64,000 bases of DNA from Porticoccus sp041395745 (GTDB taxonomy: Bacteria; Pseudomonadota; Gammaproteobacteria; Pseudomonadales; Porticoccaceae), in NCBI GenBank assembly GCA_041395745.1, contig JAWKZV010000004.1, positions 62,001 to 126,000 of the forward strand, in the 5' to 3' direction. Made by a program: the position numbers and the translations under genes. This document shows, one piece after another, positions 44,846-54,002 of this stretch; position 1 is the stretch's first letter; each line of letters begins with the position of its first letter. The notes under the pieces were generated by a model. The model searched no databases. It had not been told where the DNA came from and saw only the letters and a list, made by a program, of their open reading frames with translations.

Positions 44846-45973
44846 TTAGTGCAGACCTTCTCCGGTCATGACTTTCTGATTCAGCACATCAGCACCGTAG
44901 GCTGTGCGAAGTTTCGCGGCCATCGGGATCATGCCCTTCTCAGCCAGGTAACCATCTTCACCCCAGGCTTTTTCAGAGGTGAATTCTGCCAGATAACCCT
45001 CGATTCCGGGAACTACGCCAATGTGGGCTTTCTTCACGTAGAAGAACAGTGGACGAGAGATGGTATAGGATTTGTCAGCAATGGTTTCAAATTCCGGCGC
45101 TACACCCTCGATGGTAGAGCCCTGCACCTTATCGCTGTTCTGATCCAGGAAGGAGAAACCGAAGATGCCCAGGGCATTGTGGTTGGCTTCCAGCTTCTGC
45201 ACGATCAGATTGTCGTTTTCACCAGCTTCGATGTAGTGACCGTCTTCGCGAATCGCATGGGCTACGGCCTGGAACACTTTTTCACCCTTGGCATCAAAAG
45301 CGCTGGCGGGAATGCCCATTTTTTCCATCAGTGACTTGATTTCCGCTTCATCCTTGGAGTCGCGCAGTTTACCCAGGTCGGCAAATTTCTTGGCGCCACC
45401 TTCCATAGCCAGCTCGGCGAAAGCGTCGCGAGTACCGGAAGTGGGCGGCGGGCCAAGCACTTCGATCTTGGTGGCAGGCAGAGTCGGGTTAACGTCTTTC
45501 CAGGTCTTGTATGGGTTGTCGATCAGTTTGCCATCAGCGCCCGGCACCTTGGCGGCCAGCGCCATGAACAGGTCCTTGCGGCTCAGGTTCAGATGCTGCG
45601 CTTCCTTGGAGTTCGCAACCACAATACCGTCATAACCGATCAGCACTTCAATGATGTCCTTGACGCCATTTTCCTGGCAGAGTTCGAATTCGGACTTTTT
45701 CATTTGGCGTGAAGCGTTGGTGATGTCCGGGTTCTCGGTGCCAACACCTGAACAGAACAGCTTCATGCCACCACCTGTACCGGTGGACTCCACCTTCGGA
45801 GTGGCATTGCCGGTGGACTTACCGAAACGCTCGGCTACCACGGTGGAAAACGGATATACGGTAGATGATCCAACAATGCTGATGTAGTCGCGGGCAGCGG
45901 CGAGCACAGTGGTGCTGGCCATGGACAGGGCCATGGCGGCGCCTGCGATTGCTAATTTATGAGTGTTTTTCAC
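44846..45973 (-). CDS. pstS: Phosphate-binding periplasmic protein PstS
   Basis: 375 aa from GTG 45973, chosen because GGAGG precedes it. Signal peptide about 1-26. The mature protein has SIVGSSTVYPFS and VESTGTGGG phosphate-site segments; SGTRDAFAE is also typical. Binds phosphate for PstCAB. Directly downstream of a four-repeat Pho box (46026-46066). Confidence 0.95.
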   Translation of the reverse strand: MKNTHKLAIAGAAMALSMASTTVLAAARDYISIVGSSTVYPFSTVVAERFGKSTGNATPKVESTGTGGGMKLFCSGVGTENPDITNASRQMKKSEFELCQENGVKDIIEVLIGYDGIVVANSKEAQHLNLSRKDLFMALAAKVPGADGKLIDNPYKTWKDVNPTLPATKIEVLGPPPTSGTRDAFAELAMEGGAKKFADLGKLRDSKDEAEIKSLMEKMGIPASAFDAKGEKVFQAVAHAIREDGHYIEAGENDNLIVQKLEANHNALGIFGFSFLDQNSDKVQGSTIEGVAPEFETIADKSYTISRPLFFYVKKAHIGVVPGIEGYLAEFTSEKAWGEDGYLAEKGMIPMAAKLRTAYGADVLNQKVMTGEGLH

Positions 45974-46025
45974 TGTTGCCTCCAAGGCTTGTCGTTAAAC
46001 GTCGTACGACATGCTATTAATCATT

Positions 46026-46066
46026 CGTGACAACTATATGAATACTGTGTGACAGAATTGTTACAA
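46026..46066 (-). promoter_or_regulatory. Four-repeat Pho box for pstS
   Basis: Read on the minus strand: TTGTAACA (46066-46059), CTGTCACA (46055-46048), TATTCATA (46044-46037) and TTGTCACG (46033-46026), each starting 11 bases after the previous. This is the expected PhoB tandem array. It could also affect the divergent TRAP operon, whose -10-like TATAAT is at 46118. Confidence 0.8.
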
Positions 46067-46154
46067 AGCCTGTTTCTCCGCAGTTTGCCTTCCTTCTAGT
46101 CGGCAGATTAATGCCTTTATAATGAAACGCTGTTGTGGGGAGAACACCAATAAC

Positions 46155-46712
46155 ATGCCAAATCTGATCCGCGCTCTGGACTCTCTAGCCAGAGCCATCG
46201 ACTGCTTCACGGAATGGACCGGGCGGCTGATCGCCTGGCTTACCCTGGCGATGATGCTGCTGACCTGTGCTGTCGTGGTGATGCGCTATTTCCTGGAAAC
46301 CGGCTCCATCGCCCTGCAGGAATCCGTCACCTATTTACACAGCCTGCTGTTCCTGATGGGTGCGGCCTATACCCTGAAACGTGGCGGCCATGTGCGGGTC
46401 GACATTCTCTATCAGCGTTTCAGCCCGAAAACCCAGGCTCTGATAGACGCCATCGGAACACTGTTGTTCCTGATTCCGGTCTGTCTGTTGATACTGTTGT
46501 TGTGCTGGGACTATGTGGCCAACAGCTGGGCAATCCGCGAAGTCTCCAAGGAAGCCCGCGGTCTGCCCTGGGTTTACCTGTTGAAATCGCTGTTGTTGAT
46601 CATGCCTGTCACCCTGTTGCTGCAAGGGCTGGCGGAATTCATCAAGAACACCCTGTTCTTCTTTGGGCTGGGCGGCACCCATGTGGGTGAGCAGCAGGAG
46701 GGCATGGTCTGA
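46155..46712 (+). CDS. TRAP transporter small permease (DctQ-like)
   Basis: 185 aa from ATG 46155 behind GGGGAG. Four TM helices and the DctQ motif LLFLMGAAYTLKRGGHVRVDI. Small membrane subunit of a TRAP carboxylate transporter. Overlaps the large subunit by one base (TGATG). No periplasmic DctP-type binding protein is encoded next to it. Confidence 0.92.
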   Translation: MPNLIRALDSLARAIDCFTEWTGRLIAWLTLAMMLLTCAVVVMRYFLETGSIALQESVTYLHSLLFLMGAAYTLKRGGHVRVDILYQRFSPKTQALIDAIGTLLFLIPVCLLILLLCWDYVANSWAIREVSKEARGLPWVYLLKSLLLIMPVTLLLQGLAEFIKNTLFFFGLGGTHVGEQQEGMV

Positions 46713-48094
46713 TGGCCGAGTATATCCCCCTGCTGATGTTCGCCGTTGTCTGCCTGGCATTGATGGCTGGCTACCCGGTGGCTCTGACCCTGGCGGGCAC
46801 TGCGCTGTTATTTGCCCTGGTGGGGACCGCCACCGGCCATTTCGACATGTCTTTTCTACATGCCCTGCCTAACCGCCTCTACGGCACCATGGATAACACC
46901 ACCCTGATCGCGGTGCCATTATTCGTGCTGATGGGGGTGATGCTGGAAAAATCGAAACTCGCTGAGGACCTGCTGGACAGTATGGCGCTACTGTTCGGAA
47001 AGTTTAAAGGTGGTCTGGGCATTTCCGTGGTGGTTGTGGGCATGCTGCTGGCCGCCAGTACCGGCATCGTTGGCGCCACCGTAGTGACTATGGGACTGAT
47101 GTCGCTGCCAACCATGTTAAAGCGGGGCTACAGCCCCGCCCTGGCAACCGGCGCCATTTGTGCAACCGGCACCCTTGGGCAGATTATTCCGCCTTCCATT
47201 GCACTGGTGCTGCTCGGTGACATCCTCTCCAGCGCCTATCAACAGGCTCAGCTCAGCCAGGGTATATTTACACCGAAGACCGTCTCCATCGGCGATCTGT
47301 TTGTGGGCGCCATCGTGCCAGGACTCCTGCTGGTAGTGCTGTATATCGCTTACCTGCTGGTGATTTCCCGAGTCAAACCTGAAGTGGCTCCAGTCGCCGT
47401 GCCCGAAGATGAATCTGCCCGGCTCAGCGCCAGCCGCCTGCTGCGCAGTCTGCTGCCACCGGTTACCCTGATTGTCGCCGTACTGGGTTCCATTCTCACC
47501 GGCGCCGCCACTCCCACGGAAGCTGCCGGTGTGGGTGCCCTGGGTGCAGCCCTGCTGGCCTTATCCCGTGGGCAACTGTCTCTGGATCGAACCCGTGAGG
47601 TGATCCGCTCCACGACCGAAGTAACCGCCATGGTGTTCCTGATCCTGATCGGCGCTGCAGTTTTTTCACTGGTGTTCCGCGGCTTCGGCGGCGAGGAGCT
47701 GGTCGCCCACCTGTTCAACCACATTCCCGGTGGTGTGATAGGGGCCACGGTGGTGGTCATGCTGGTGATTTTCCTGCTCGGTTTTATCCTCGACTTTATT
47801 GAAATCACCTTCGTGGTGGTGCCGATCGTCGGTCCGGTATTACTGGCAATGGGTCTCGACCCTATCTGGCTCGGCATCATGATCGCCATCAACCTGCAAA
47901 CGTCTTTCCTGACACCGCCGTTCGGCTTTGCCCTTTTCTATCTGAGGGGCGTGGCGCCAGCCACGGTCAACACCAGTGATATTTATCGCGGCGTTGTGCC
48001 TTTCATTATCATCCAGCTACTGCTTCTGCTGATGCTGGCCCTATGGCCTGGATTGGCCACCTGGCTACCAGCTGTTGTTTTCCAGCAATCTTGA
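46712..48094 (+). CDS. TRAP transporter large permease (DctM-like)
   Basis: 460 aa with about 12 TM segments; GATVVTMGLMSLPTMLKRGY and LTPPFGFALFYLRGVAP are DctM features. It carries organic acids by sodium symport with a solute-binding partner. That partner is not in the window, so the substrate cannot be guessed. Confidence 0.93.
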   Translation: MAEYIPLLMFAVVCLALMAGYPVALTLAGTALLFALVGTATGHFDMSFLHALPNRLYGTMDNTTLIAVPLFVLMGVMLEKSKLAEDLLDSMALLFGKFKGGLGISVVVVGMLLAASTGIVGATVVTMGLMSLPTMLKRGYSPALATGAICATGTLGQIIPPSIALVLLGDILSSAYQQAQLSQGIFTPKTVSIGDLFVGAIVPGLLLVVLYIAYLLVISRVKPEVAPVAVPEDESARLSASRLLRSLLPPVTLIVAVLGSILTGAATPTEAAGVGALGAALLALSRGQLSLDRTREVIRSTTEVTAMVFLILIGAAVFSLVFRGFGGEELVAHLFNHIPGGVIGATVVVMLVIFLLGFILDFIEITFVVVPIVGPVLLAMGLDPIWLGIMIAINLQTSFLTPPFGFALFYLRGVAPATVNTSDIYRGVVPFIIIQLLLLLMLALWPGLATWLPAVVFQQS

Positions 48095-48112
48095 CCACAC
48101 GAGGACAAACCC

Positions 48113-48532
48113 GTGAGCACCATCAATCAACAACCTGCTCCCTCCGGCGAGCTGATGCTGCAAACAATTGCCATGCCCAAGGACACCAACGCCAATGGCG
48201 ATATCTTTGGTGGCTGGCTGATGTCACAGATGGATCTGGGCAGTGCCATCATGGCCCATCGCATAGCCAAGGGTCGAATTGCCACTGTCGCCATCAGCGG
48301 GATGTCCTTCCTGCGTCCGGTTCCGGTTGGCGCCATTGTCAGCTGCTATTGCGAACTACAACAGGTGGGCCGTAGCTCCATGACCATCAATGTGGAAGTG
48401 TGGATCAATATCGAATCCAGCAATGAACCGGCCAAGGTGACCGAGGGGCAGTTTGTCTTCGTCGCGATCGACGACAATGGCAATACCCGGACGGTCTATT
48501 CCAACCCTCCGGGTGCCAGTTCTGAACATTAA
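48113..48532 (+). CDS. yciA: Acyl-CoA thioesterase YciA
   Basis: 139-aa hotdog thioesterase. LQTIAMPKDTNANGDIFGGW and GMSFLRPVPVGAIVSCYCEL match YciA, a broad acyl-CoA hydrolase. Starts at GTG 48113 after GAGGAC. 18 bp after the TRAP genes, possibly in the same transcript. Confidence 0.93.
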   Translation: MSTINQQPAPSGELMLQTIAMPKDTNANGDIFGGWLMSQMDLGSAIMAHRIAKGRIATVAISGMSFLRPVPVGAIVSCYCELQQVGRSSMTINVEVWINIESSNEPAKVTEGQFVFVAIDDNGNTRTVYSNPPGASSEH

Positions 48533-48563
48533 ACCTTAAGCTGATTCGACGCTTTGATGCGGG

Positions 48564-48818
48564 TCAGGCGTTGGCCTCTGCCGGCAGGGTCGGCAGGTAT
48601 TTGGTAAGTTCCTGATAACCACCGATGTACTGTTCACCGTGGAAAATCTGCGGGACCGTGGTGACCGGCTTGCCAATGGTCTTGGCCAGATCGGCCGGAC
48701 TGATACCTTCTTCGTGAATGTTCACGTAGCGATAGGGCAACCCCTTGGCTTCCAAAACAGCTTTGGCCTGGCGACAAAAACCACATGCGTCATGCCCGAA
48801 GATAGTGAAACGTTGCAT
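48564..48818 (-). CDS. Glutaredoxin
   Basis: 84 aa from ATG 48818. Active site C12-G-F-C15 instead of the usual CPYC; GKPVTTVPQIFHGEQYIGGYQEL is the GSH-binding part. Dithiol glutaredoxin reducing disulfides with glutathione. GrxA-like in length; the CGFC variant is uncommon. Confidence 0.9.
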   Translation of the reverse strand: MQRFTIFGHDACGFCRQAKAVLEAKGLPYRYVNIHEEGISPADLAKTIGKPVTTVPQIFHGEQYIGGYQELTKYLPTLPAEANA

Positions 48819-48918
48819 GATGAGCCTCCTCTGTTTTCGCGTCATCTATGGGTTTCACTATAGGAGTCGGTAGATTATAGCTCCACTTGATTGTAGCTAT
48901 CCGACCAATAGGAAACAG

Positions 48919-49676
48919 CTATGCTTTTATCCTTTTCCGCCGTGACAACATATCGAGCAGGAACAGCAGCGCAGTGGCTGCGGCGAGATGTTTGAGGGAG
49001 TGGCCACTGATCAGGCCACCCAACTGGTATATTGCCTCATCGCACAATTCAAATCCCTTGGCCAGGCCATAGCAACCCAATACCCACCAGATTTCCCAAC
49101 GACGGGTAAACCGACTGTTATGGGTCAGCATTACAACTGGCAGCAGAATCATCGGCAGGAATTGCACCAACAGGTAGGGCCGCAAATCACCCCTGCCCAC
49201 TGACTCACCGATGTGCCAGTAGATTACGGATCCCAGCCCCAACACCAATAGCAGGTAAAAGACTTTTTCCAGCGAAAGACGTCCCAGGTGTTCAGCCAGT
49301 ACCGATGCAGTAAATGCGGCGAACACCAATGCCATGGGCAGGCGATCCAAAACCAGGGTTTGGTTGTCCGGAGCAAGGTGATAATAACCGGACCCAATCC
49401 CTGTTAAAAAAACACCAACAAACAGGATTCGGTAGATTGGTATTTTTGGCGATATCTCCTCTATCGTTTTTTATTTTCTAAAATGAGGCCAATAATTCCG
49501 ATGATCAGAAAAGGAATATTCGAGGCAACATTGAAAAAATTTGTTACGCCAAAAAAATATCTTGTATCAGAAAAAAGATGGTAACTCTTTGGCTGCGAGA
49601 TTGGATCAACAAAAATAAAAATGGAAAAAACCAGGACGATTATAATAAGAAAAATAATTTTTAATTTTTGCGACAT
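48919..49676 (-). pseudogene. Ceramidase-like membrane protein, single-base frameshift
   Basis: The N-terminal frame starts MSQKLKIIFLI at 49676 and ends in ENKKR and a stop at 49461. The rest continues one frame over: IEEISPKIPIYRILFVGVFL, then GSGYYHLAPDNQTLV, then DLRPYLLVQFLP to SGHSLKHLAAA at 48919. Together they form one alkaline-ceramidase-like membrane protein (about 252 aa). One more A in the A6 run near 49468-49473 would restore it. The N-terminal part is AT-rich, the rest is not. Confidence 0.8.
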
Positions 49677-49678
49677 TT

Positions 49679-50242
49679 TCAGGAAATAGTTTTTACCATC
49701 AGCAGCGCATCACCGGTGTAATGAATTAATGGGTGTGGAACTATTTTTTCGCGTTTGATTACCCGGTATCCCAGTTTTTTATACAACTCTACTGCGGCGC
49801 TGTTAGCTTCAAACACTACCAGGCTTAGAGACTTAAATTTTCTGATCCTCCCCTGCTGCTCCGCCAGCTTCATCAGCTGCGTACCTATACCCTGACCACG
49901 GTATTCCGGTTTCAGCGCGACCCCACAAATATAGAAACTGTCATCTGCCTCCAGCACACTATAGGGCGCGAGCACCGGATCATCCGAGATCGAACCATCC
50001 GATTTCATCGGAAATGCCACCAGCATGCCAATTATTTTTTTATTTTTTTCGGCGATGATGCAATTTTTATAACTGAAGACGCTTTCTTCCCGTTCATAGC
50101 GCCGCTGGCCGACATCAAGAATTTTTTCACCCTCTTCGGCCAACTTGGTCCAGATATAGTCTGCCACGCCATCAGAGGAAATACTGTAAAGCTCTGCGAT
50201 GGTTCGGCAGTCTTCTTTTTTTGCGGCGCGAAACTCTAACAT
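49679..50242 (-). CDS. GNAT-family N-acetyltransferase
   Basis: 187 aa. The acetyl-CoA loop reads GVALKPEYRGQGIGTQLM (Q/RxxGxG/A), and the C-terminal NSAAVELYKKLGYRVI is standard GNAT. AT-richer than the MBL gene upstream. The stop is 2 bp before the ceramidase-like start, so the two are co-transcribed. Acceptor unknown. Confidence 0.88.
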   Translation of the reverse strand: MLEFRAAKKEDCRTIAELYSISSDGVADYIWTKLAEEGEKILDVGQRRYEREESVFSYKNCIIAEKNKKIIGMLVAFPMKSDGSISDDPVLAPYSVLEADDSFYICGVALKPEYRGQGIGTQLMKLAEQQGRIRKFKSLSLVVFEANSAAVELYKKLGYRVIKREKIVPHPLIHYTGDALLMVKTIS

Positions 50243-50245
50243 TTT

Positions 50246-51151
50246 TCAGGGCATTTCCAGGCCGTCGTAAATAATTCCCAACCATTTATCAGCCGCCAGA
50301 AAACCATCCCCCCATTCGGCGTCCAGATCTTTTGTCGGCTGCTGGGCGAGCACAGCCTCAAGCGTCTTGCCTTCGGTCTTAAACGTGCGCAATCTGGTCA
50401 GTACGTCGTGCAACATTTTTCGATAGGCAATTAATTCTGTTTTTGTTCCCACCGGTCCATGGCCCGGGATAATGCGGGTGTTATCGTCCGCCAGGGCGAT
50501 CACCTGATCCGCGGCGGCGATCATCCCTGCCAGACTGCCACCGTGTTCCACATCAATAAACGGGTAAAAACCGTTGAACCACACATCACCGGCATGAATC
50601 ACGTTGGCCTTCTGGAAATGCACCACCGCATCCCCGTCTGTATGTGCATTGCGGACATGGAAAGCGCGAATTGTTTCACCATTGATGTGGAAGCTGGTGT
50701 CATGACTGAAGGTGATGACCGGCAGGCCCTCGCTGGAGAGCGCGGCAATGTCGGCGTTAAAGGCGCTGAGTCGATTATCCACAGCGAGCAGTTTTCTGAC
50801 GTTATCGTGGGCGACGATCAGGGTACCTGCGGCGCCAAGATTTTCATTGCCTCCTGTATGGTCATAGTGCCAGTGGGTGTTGACCAGAAAACGGGGTATC
50901 CCTCCACCCAGCTGTTCAATCTGCCAGAGCAGCTTGCGTGTCAGCGGCGCAAACTGGTCGTCAATCAGAAAAGTACCATCCTCACCTACCGCCACCGCGA
51001 TGTTTCCACCCTCTGCGATCAGGGCATAGATTCCCTCCCCAACCGGTACTGACTGATAGTTCACATCGTCCCAGTGATGATCTGCCATCGCCTGGCTGGC
51101 GCCCACGGCAAGGAGTAACCCTGCCGCCCAATTCTTGATGCTCTTTTTCAT
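50246..51151 (-). CDS. Exported MBL-fold metallohydrolase
   Basis: 301 aa; signal peptide about 1-23 (cut after QAMA). Zinc motif H93-W-H95-Y-D97-H98, further ligands in NAHTDGDAVVHF and IIPGHGP. Resembles the quinoprotein relay/SoxH-like and B3-like MBL hydrolases; a true beta-lactamase is not indicated. First gene before GNAT and the ceramidase-like gene (3-bp gap). Confidence 0.85.
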   Translation of the reverse strand: MKKSIKNWAAGLLLAVGASQAMADHHWDDVNYQSVPVGEGIYALIAEGGNIAVAVGEDGTFLIDDQFAPLTRKLLWQIEQLGGGIPRFLVNTHWHYDHTGGNENLGAAGTLIVAHDNVRKLLAVDNRLSAFNADIAALSSEGLPVITFSHDTSFHINGETIRAFHVRNAHTDGDAVVHFQKANVIHAGDVWFNGFYPFIDVEHGGSLAGMIAAADQVIALADDNTRIIPGHGPVGTKTELIAYRKMLHDVLTRLRTFKTEGKTLEAVLAQQPTKDLDAEWGDGFLAADKWLGIIYDGLEMP

Positions 51152-51205
51152 GGTTCTTATCCCTGGATATTAAAAGTGTAGTTCCTTTCCCCTCTCCCCG
51201 AACGC

Positions 51206-51233
51206 AAAAACCCCGGAATGTCCGGGGCCTTTG
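51206..51233 (-). terminator. Intrinsic terminator after cysK
   Basis: GGCCCCGGA and TCCGGGG pair on the minus strand, followed by TTTTT, 17 bp past the cysK stop. Confidence 0.85.
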
Positions 51234-51249
51234 TCAAATCAGGGGTGAA

Positions 51250-52161
51250 TCAGAACAGATCCTCAATGGAGAGGTAGCGCTCGCCGGTGTCATAGCTGAA
51301 TACCAACACAGTGCTACCCGCGGGGATTTCCGGCAGCTTCTTTTTCACCGCAGCCAAGCTTGCTCCGGAGGAAATGCCGACGAAGATTCCCTCTTCCCTA
51401 GTACAACGGCGCGCCATTTCAAAGGATTCCTCTTCCGCCACCAGAATGGTGCCGTTCAATAGGTCTGTGCGCAGCACCTGGGGGATAAAGCCGGCACCAA
51501 TACCCTGAAGGCGATGCAAGCCCTTCTCCCCTCCGCTGATGACCGGAGACTTTTCCGGCTCCACGGCAAACACTTTGGTATTAGGGAATTTTTCTTTCAG
51601 AACCTCGGCACATCCAGTGATGTGGCCGCCAGTACCGACTCCGGTAATCAGGTAATCAATGCCCTCTGGAAAGTCGGCGAGGATTTCCTGCGCAGTGGTC
51701 TCCCGGTGCACCTTGACGTTGGCGGGATTGTTGAACTGCTGAGGCATCCAGGCATTGCTGTTTTGCTCGAGCAACTCGTTAGCCTTGGCGATAGTGCCAC
51801 CCATGCCCAATTCCTTGGGTGTCAGCACCAGTTCGGCCCCCAGAGCCTTCAGGTAGCGGCGCCGCTCGATGGACATGGACTCCGGCATGGTAAGGATCAG
51901 GCGATACCCCTTCACAGCGCAGGCCAGAGCCAGACCGATACCGGTGTTACCGGATGTCGGTTCGATGATAAGGGTATCCTTGTTAATCAATCCCTTTGCT
52001 TCCGCATCTTCCAGCATGGCGAGGCCAATGCGGTCCTTGATGCTGGCGCCGGGATTAAAGCGTTCCGCCTTCATCCAGACTTCCACATCACCGGGAAACA
52101 ACTTATTCAGCCGAATATGAGGGGTATTGCCGATGGTTTCGAGAATGTTGTTGTATTTCAT
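51250..52161 (-). CDS. cysK: Cysteine synthase A
   Basis: 303-aa PLP enzyme. The PLP Lys is K42 in NPGASIKDRIG; PTSGNTGIG and GVGTGGHITG bind substrate and cofactor phosphate. Makes cysteine from O-acetylserine and sulfide. Could be CysM by some schemes, but its length and ISSGASLAA fit CysK. Single gene ending in a terminator. Confidence 0.92.
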   Translation of the reverse strand: MKYNNILETIGNTPHIRLNKLFPGDVEVWMKAERFNPGASIKDRIGLAMLEDAEAKGLINKDTLIIEPTSGNTGIGLALACAVKGYRLILTMPESMSIERRRYLKALGAELVLTPKELGMGGTIAKANELLEQNSNAWMPQQFNNPANVKVHRETTAQEILADFPEGIDYLITGVGTGGHITGCAEVLKEKFPNTKVFAVEPEKSPVISGGEKGLHRLQGIGAGFIPQVLRTDLLNGTILVAEEESFEMARRCTREEGIFVGISSGASLAAVKKKLPEIPAGSTVLVFSYDTGERYLSIEDLF

Positions 52162-52195
52162 CTTGCTGACCTTAAATATAGGGGTTCATTTGCAG

Positions 52196-52834
52196 CTACT
52201 GCCGAATGCGATCGATAAACAAGTTAGCTTCATCGATAGATTTCTGCATGTCCAGTAACAGGCGGTTCACGTCTGAATTGATGCTATTCAGCTCCCCTTT
52301 CAGGGATGCGATAGCGCGGGCATTGAGATTGTGCTTCAGGTACAGCACCTGGTCACGCATGGCACTGAGCACGGGCTGGACACTTTTCTCCGCTTTGCGC
52401 ATGGCCCTTAACATATGCTGGTACTTGTAGCGGGTATCGTGCAGCTTCCTGGCACTGTCCTCGCGCAGACTGCGATTCTCAATCTGGGACAACTCGCCCT
52501 CCCACTCGTCGAACAGATCTTCTGCTACATCTTCCACGGCATCAATACGCTCCGAAATGGCATCCGCCGCACGCACACTATCCTGATACTCCGATTCCAG
52601 CCGGCGGTAATGTTTTTCCAGATCGCCGCCATCAAAATCAACCACGGCGCGATATTGTTCCAGGGCATCCCTGAACTGTTCCTGGGCATCCTCCTGGGCA
52701 GCGCGGGTATCTTCGATGCGGTCCACCAGGATGTCCCGCTTGTGGACGCCCACTTTTTCCCAGGCACTGTAGTAAGCAGACTCACAACCTACCAGGCCCC
52801 ACAACAACAACGACAAACACAGCCATTTCTTCAC
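52196..52834 (-). CDS. DUF2959 lipoprotein
   Basis: 212 aa; lipobox LVGC (C17). The rest is a long alpha-helical coiled coil, rich in Asp, Glu, Arg and Leu, with the DUF2959 core KRDILVDRIEDTRAAQEDAQ. A conserved gammaproteobacterial envelope protein with no known function. Divergent from glyQ. Confidence 0.85.
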   Translation of the reverse strand: MKKWLCLSLLLWGLVGCESAYYSAWEKVGVHKRDILVDRIEDTRAAQEDAQEQFRDALEQYRAVVDFDGGDLEKHYRRLESEYQDSVRAADAISERIDAVEDVAEDLFDEWEGELSQIENRSLREDSARKLHDTRYKYQHMLRAMRKAEKSVQPVLSAMRDQVLYLKHNLNARAIASLKGELNSINSDVNRLLLDMQKSIDEANLFIDRIRQ

Positions 52835-53051
52835 GTTACCTTCCTTTTGGTATCCCTCTGCACGGCGTCCGCCCTATCGCCAACGGGTGAACATGAACCA
52901 TATCAAACCACCCCGGCTAATCCTATTGGCAACCAGCCAATTCAGGCCGCCAGCAGCCCCCTTGCCAACCGGCCCGGCAACCAAAAACCCCTTACTATTC
53001 AGGGGTTGCCCCCTTATAATTGCCAGCTTTGCACGCCATAGGGGAGCCCAG

Positions 53052-54002
53052 GTGTCACAACCATCAGCGGACGTTTCAACATTCCAGGGACTGATTTTTG
53101 CCCTGCAACAATTCTGGGCGCGGCACGGCTGCGTCATTCTGCAACCACTGGACATGGAAGTGGGTGCCGGTACTTTCCATCCGGCCACTTTCTTGCGCGC
53201 AGTGGGCCCGGAAACCTGGAACAGCGCCTATGTGCAACCCTGCCGTCGCCCCACTGATGGCCGCTACGGTGAAAACCCCAACCGCCTGCAACACTATTAC
53301 CAGTTTCAGGTGGTCCTGAAACCGTCCCCGGACAATATCCAGGATCTGTATTTGGGCTCTCTCCGGGAGCTTGGCATTGACACCACCGTTCACGACATCC
53401 GCTTCGTGGAAGACAACTGGGAATCACCGACACTCGGTGCCTGGGGTCTCGGCTGGGAAGTCTGGCTGAATGGTATGGAAGTCACCCAGTTCACCTACTT
53501 CCAGCAAGTGGGTGGCCTGGAATGCTACCCGGTCACCGGTGAGATCACCTATGGCCTTGAGCGTATCGCGATGTATTTGCAGGGCGTGGACAGCATTTAC
53601 GACCTGGTGTGGACCCGCGGACCGGAAGGAGTTGTGACCTACGGTGACGTGTTCCACCAGAATGAAGTCGAGATGTCCACGTTCAATTTTGAGGAAGCCA
53701 ATGTCGACTTCCTGTTCAAGAGCTTTGACGTGTACGAACAGGAGAGCCAGCGCCTGATCGACAAGGGGCTGCCCCTTCCGGCCTACGAAATGGTCATGAA
53801 GGCCTCCCACGCCTTTAACCTGCTGGATGCCCGCCATGCCATCTCGGTCACCGAGCGCCAGCGTTTCATCCTGCGGGTACGAACCCTGGCCCGCGCAGTG
53901 GCCCAGGCCTATTTTGATTCCCGCCTCGCCCTCGGTTTCCCCTTGGCCCCCAAGGCATTGGCGGAGGAAGTGACCCGTATGGCTGCGGAGGCAAAAGCAT
54001 GA
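53052..54002 (+). CDS. glyQ: Glycyl-tRNA synthetase alpha subunit
   Basis: 316 aa from GTG 53052 behind GGGGAG. The frame is open to 52887, but only from here does it match GlyQ (FQGLIFALQQFWARHGCVIL). Class II motifs are present, including PTDGRYGENPNRLQHYYQFQ. The alpha2-beta2 enzyme charges tRNA-Gly. Overlaps glyS by 4 bp (ATGA). Confidence 0.96.
   Translation: MSQPSADVSTFQGLIFALQQFWARHGCVILQPLDMEVGAGTFHPATFLRAVGPETWNSAYVQPCRRPTDGRYGENPNRLQHYYQFQVVLKPSPDNIQDLYLGSLRELGIDTTVHDIRFVEDNWESPTLGAWGLGWEVWLNGMEVTQFTYFQQVGGLECYPVTGEITYGLERIAMYLQGVDSIYDLVWTRGPEGVVTYGDVFHQNEVEMSTFNFEEANVDFLFKSFDVYEQESQRLIDKGLPLPAYEMVMKASHAFNLLDARHAISVTERQRFILRVRTLARAVAQAYFDSRLALGFPLAPKALAEEVTRMAAEAKA

Noticed and set aside
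46118..46123. TATAAT as a full promoter for the TRAP genes
   Set aside because: No -35 hexamer at 16-18 bp; kept only as a comment.
50246..51151. Beta-lactamase call for the MBL protein
   Set aside because: The zinc motif is shared by many hydrolases; gene neighbours and length do not indicate lactamase function.
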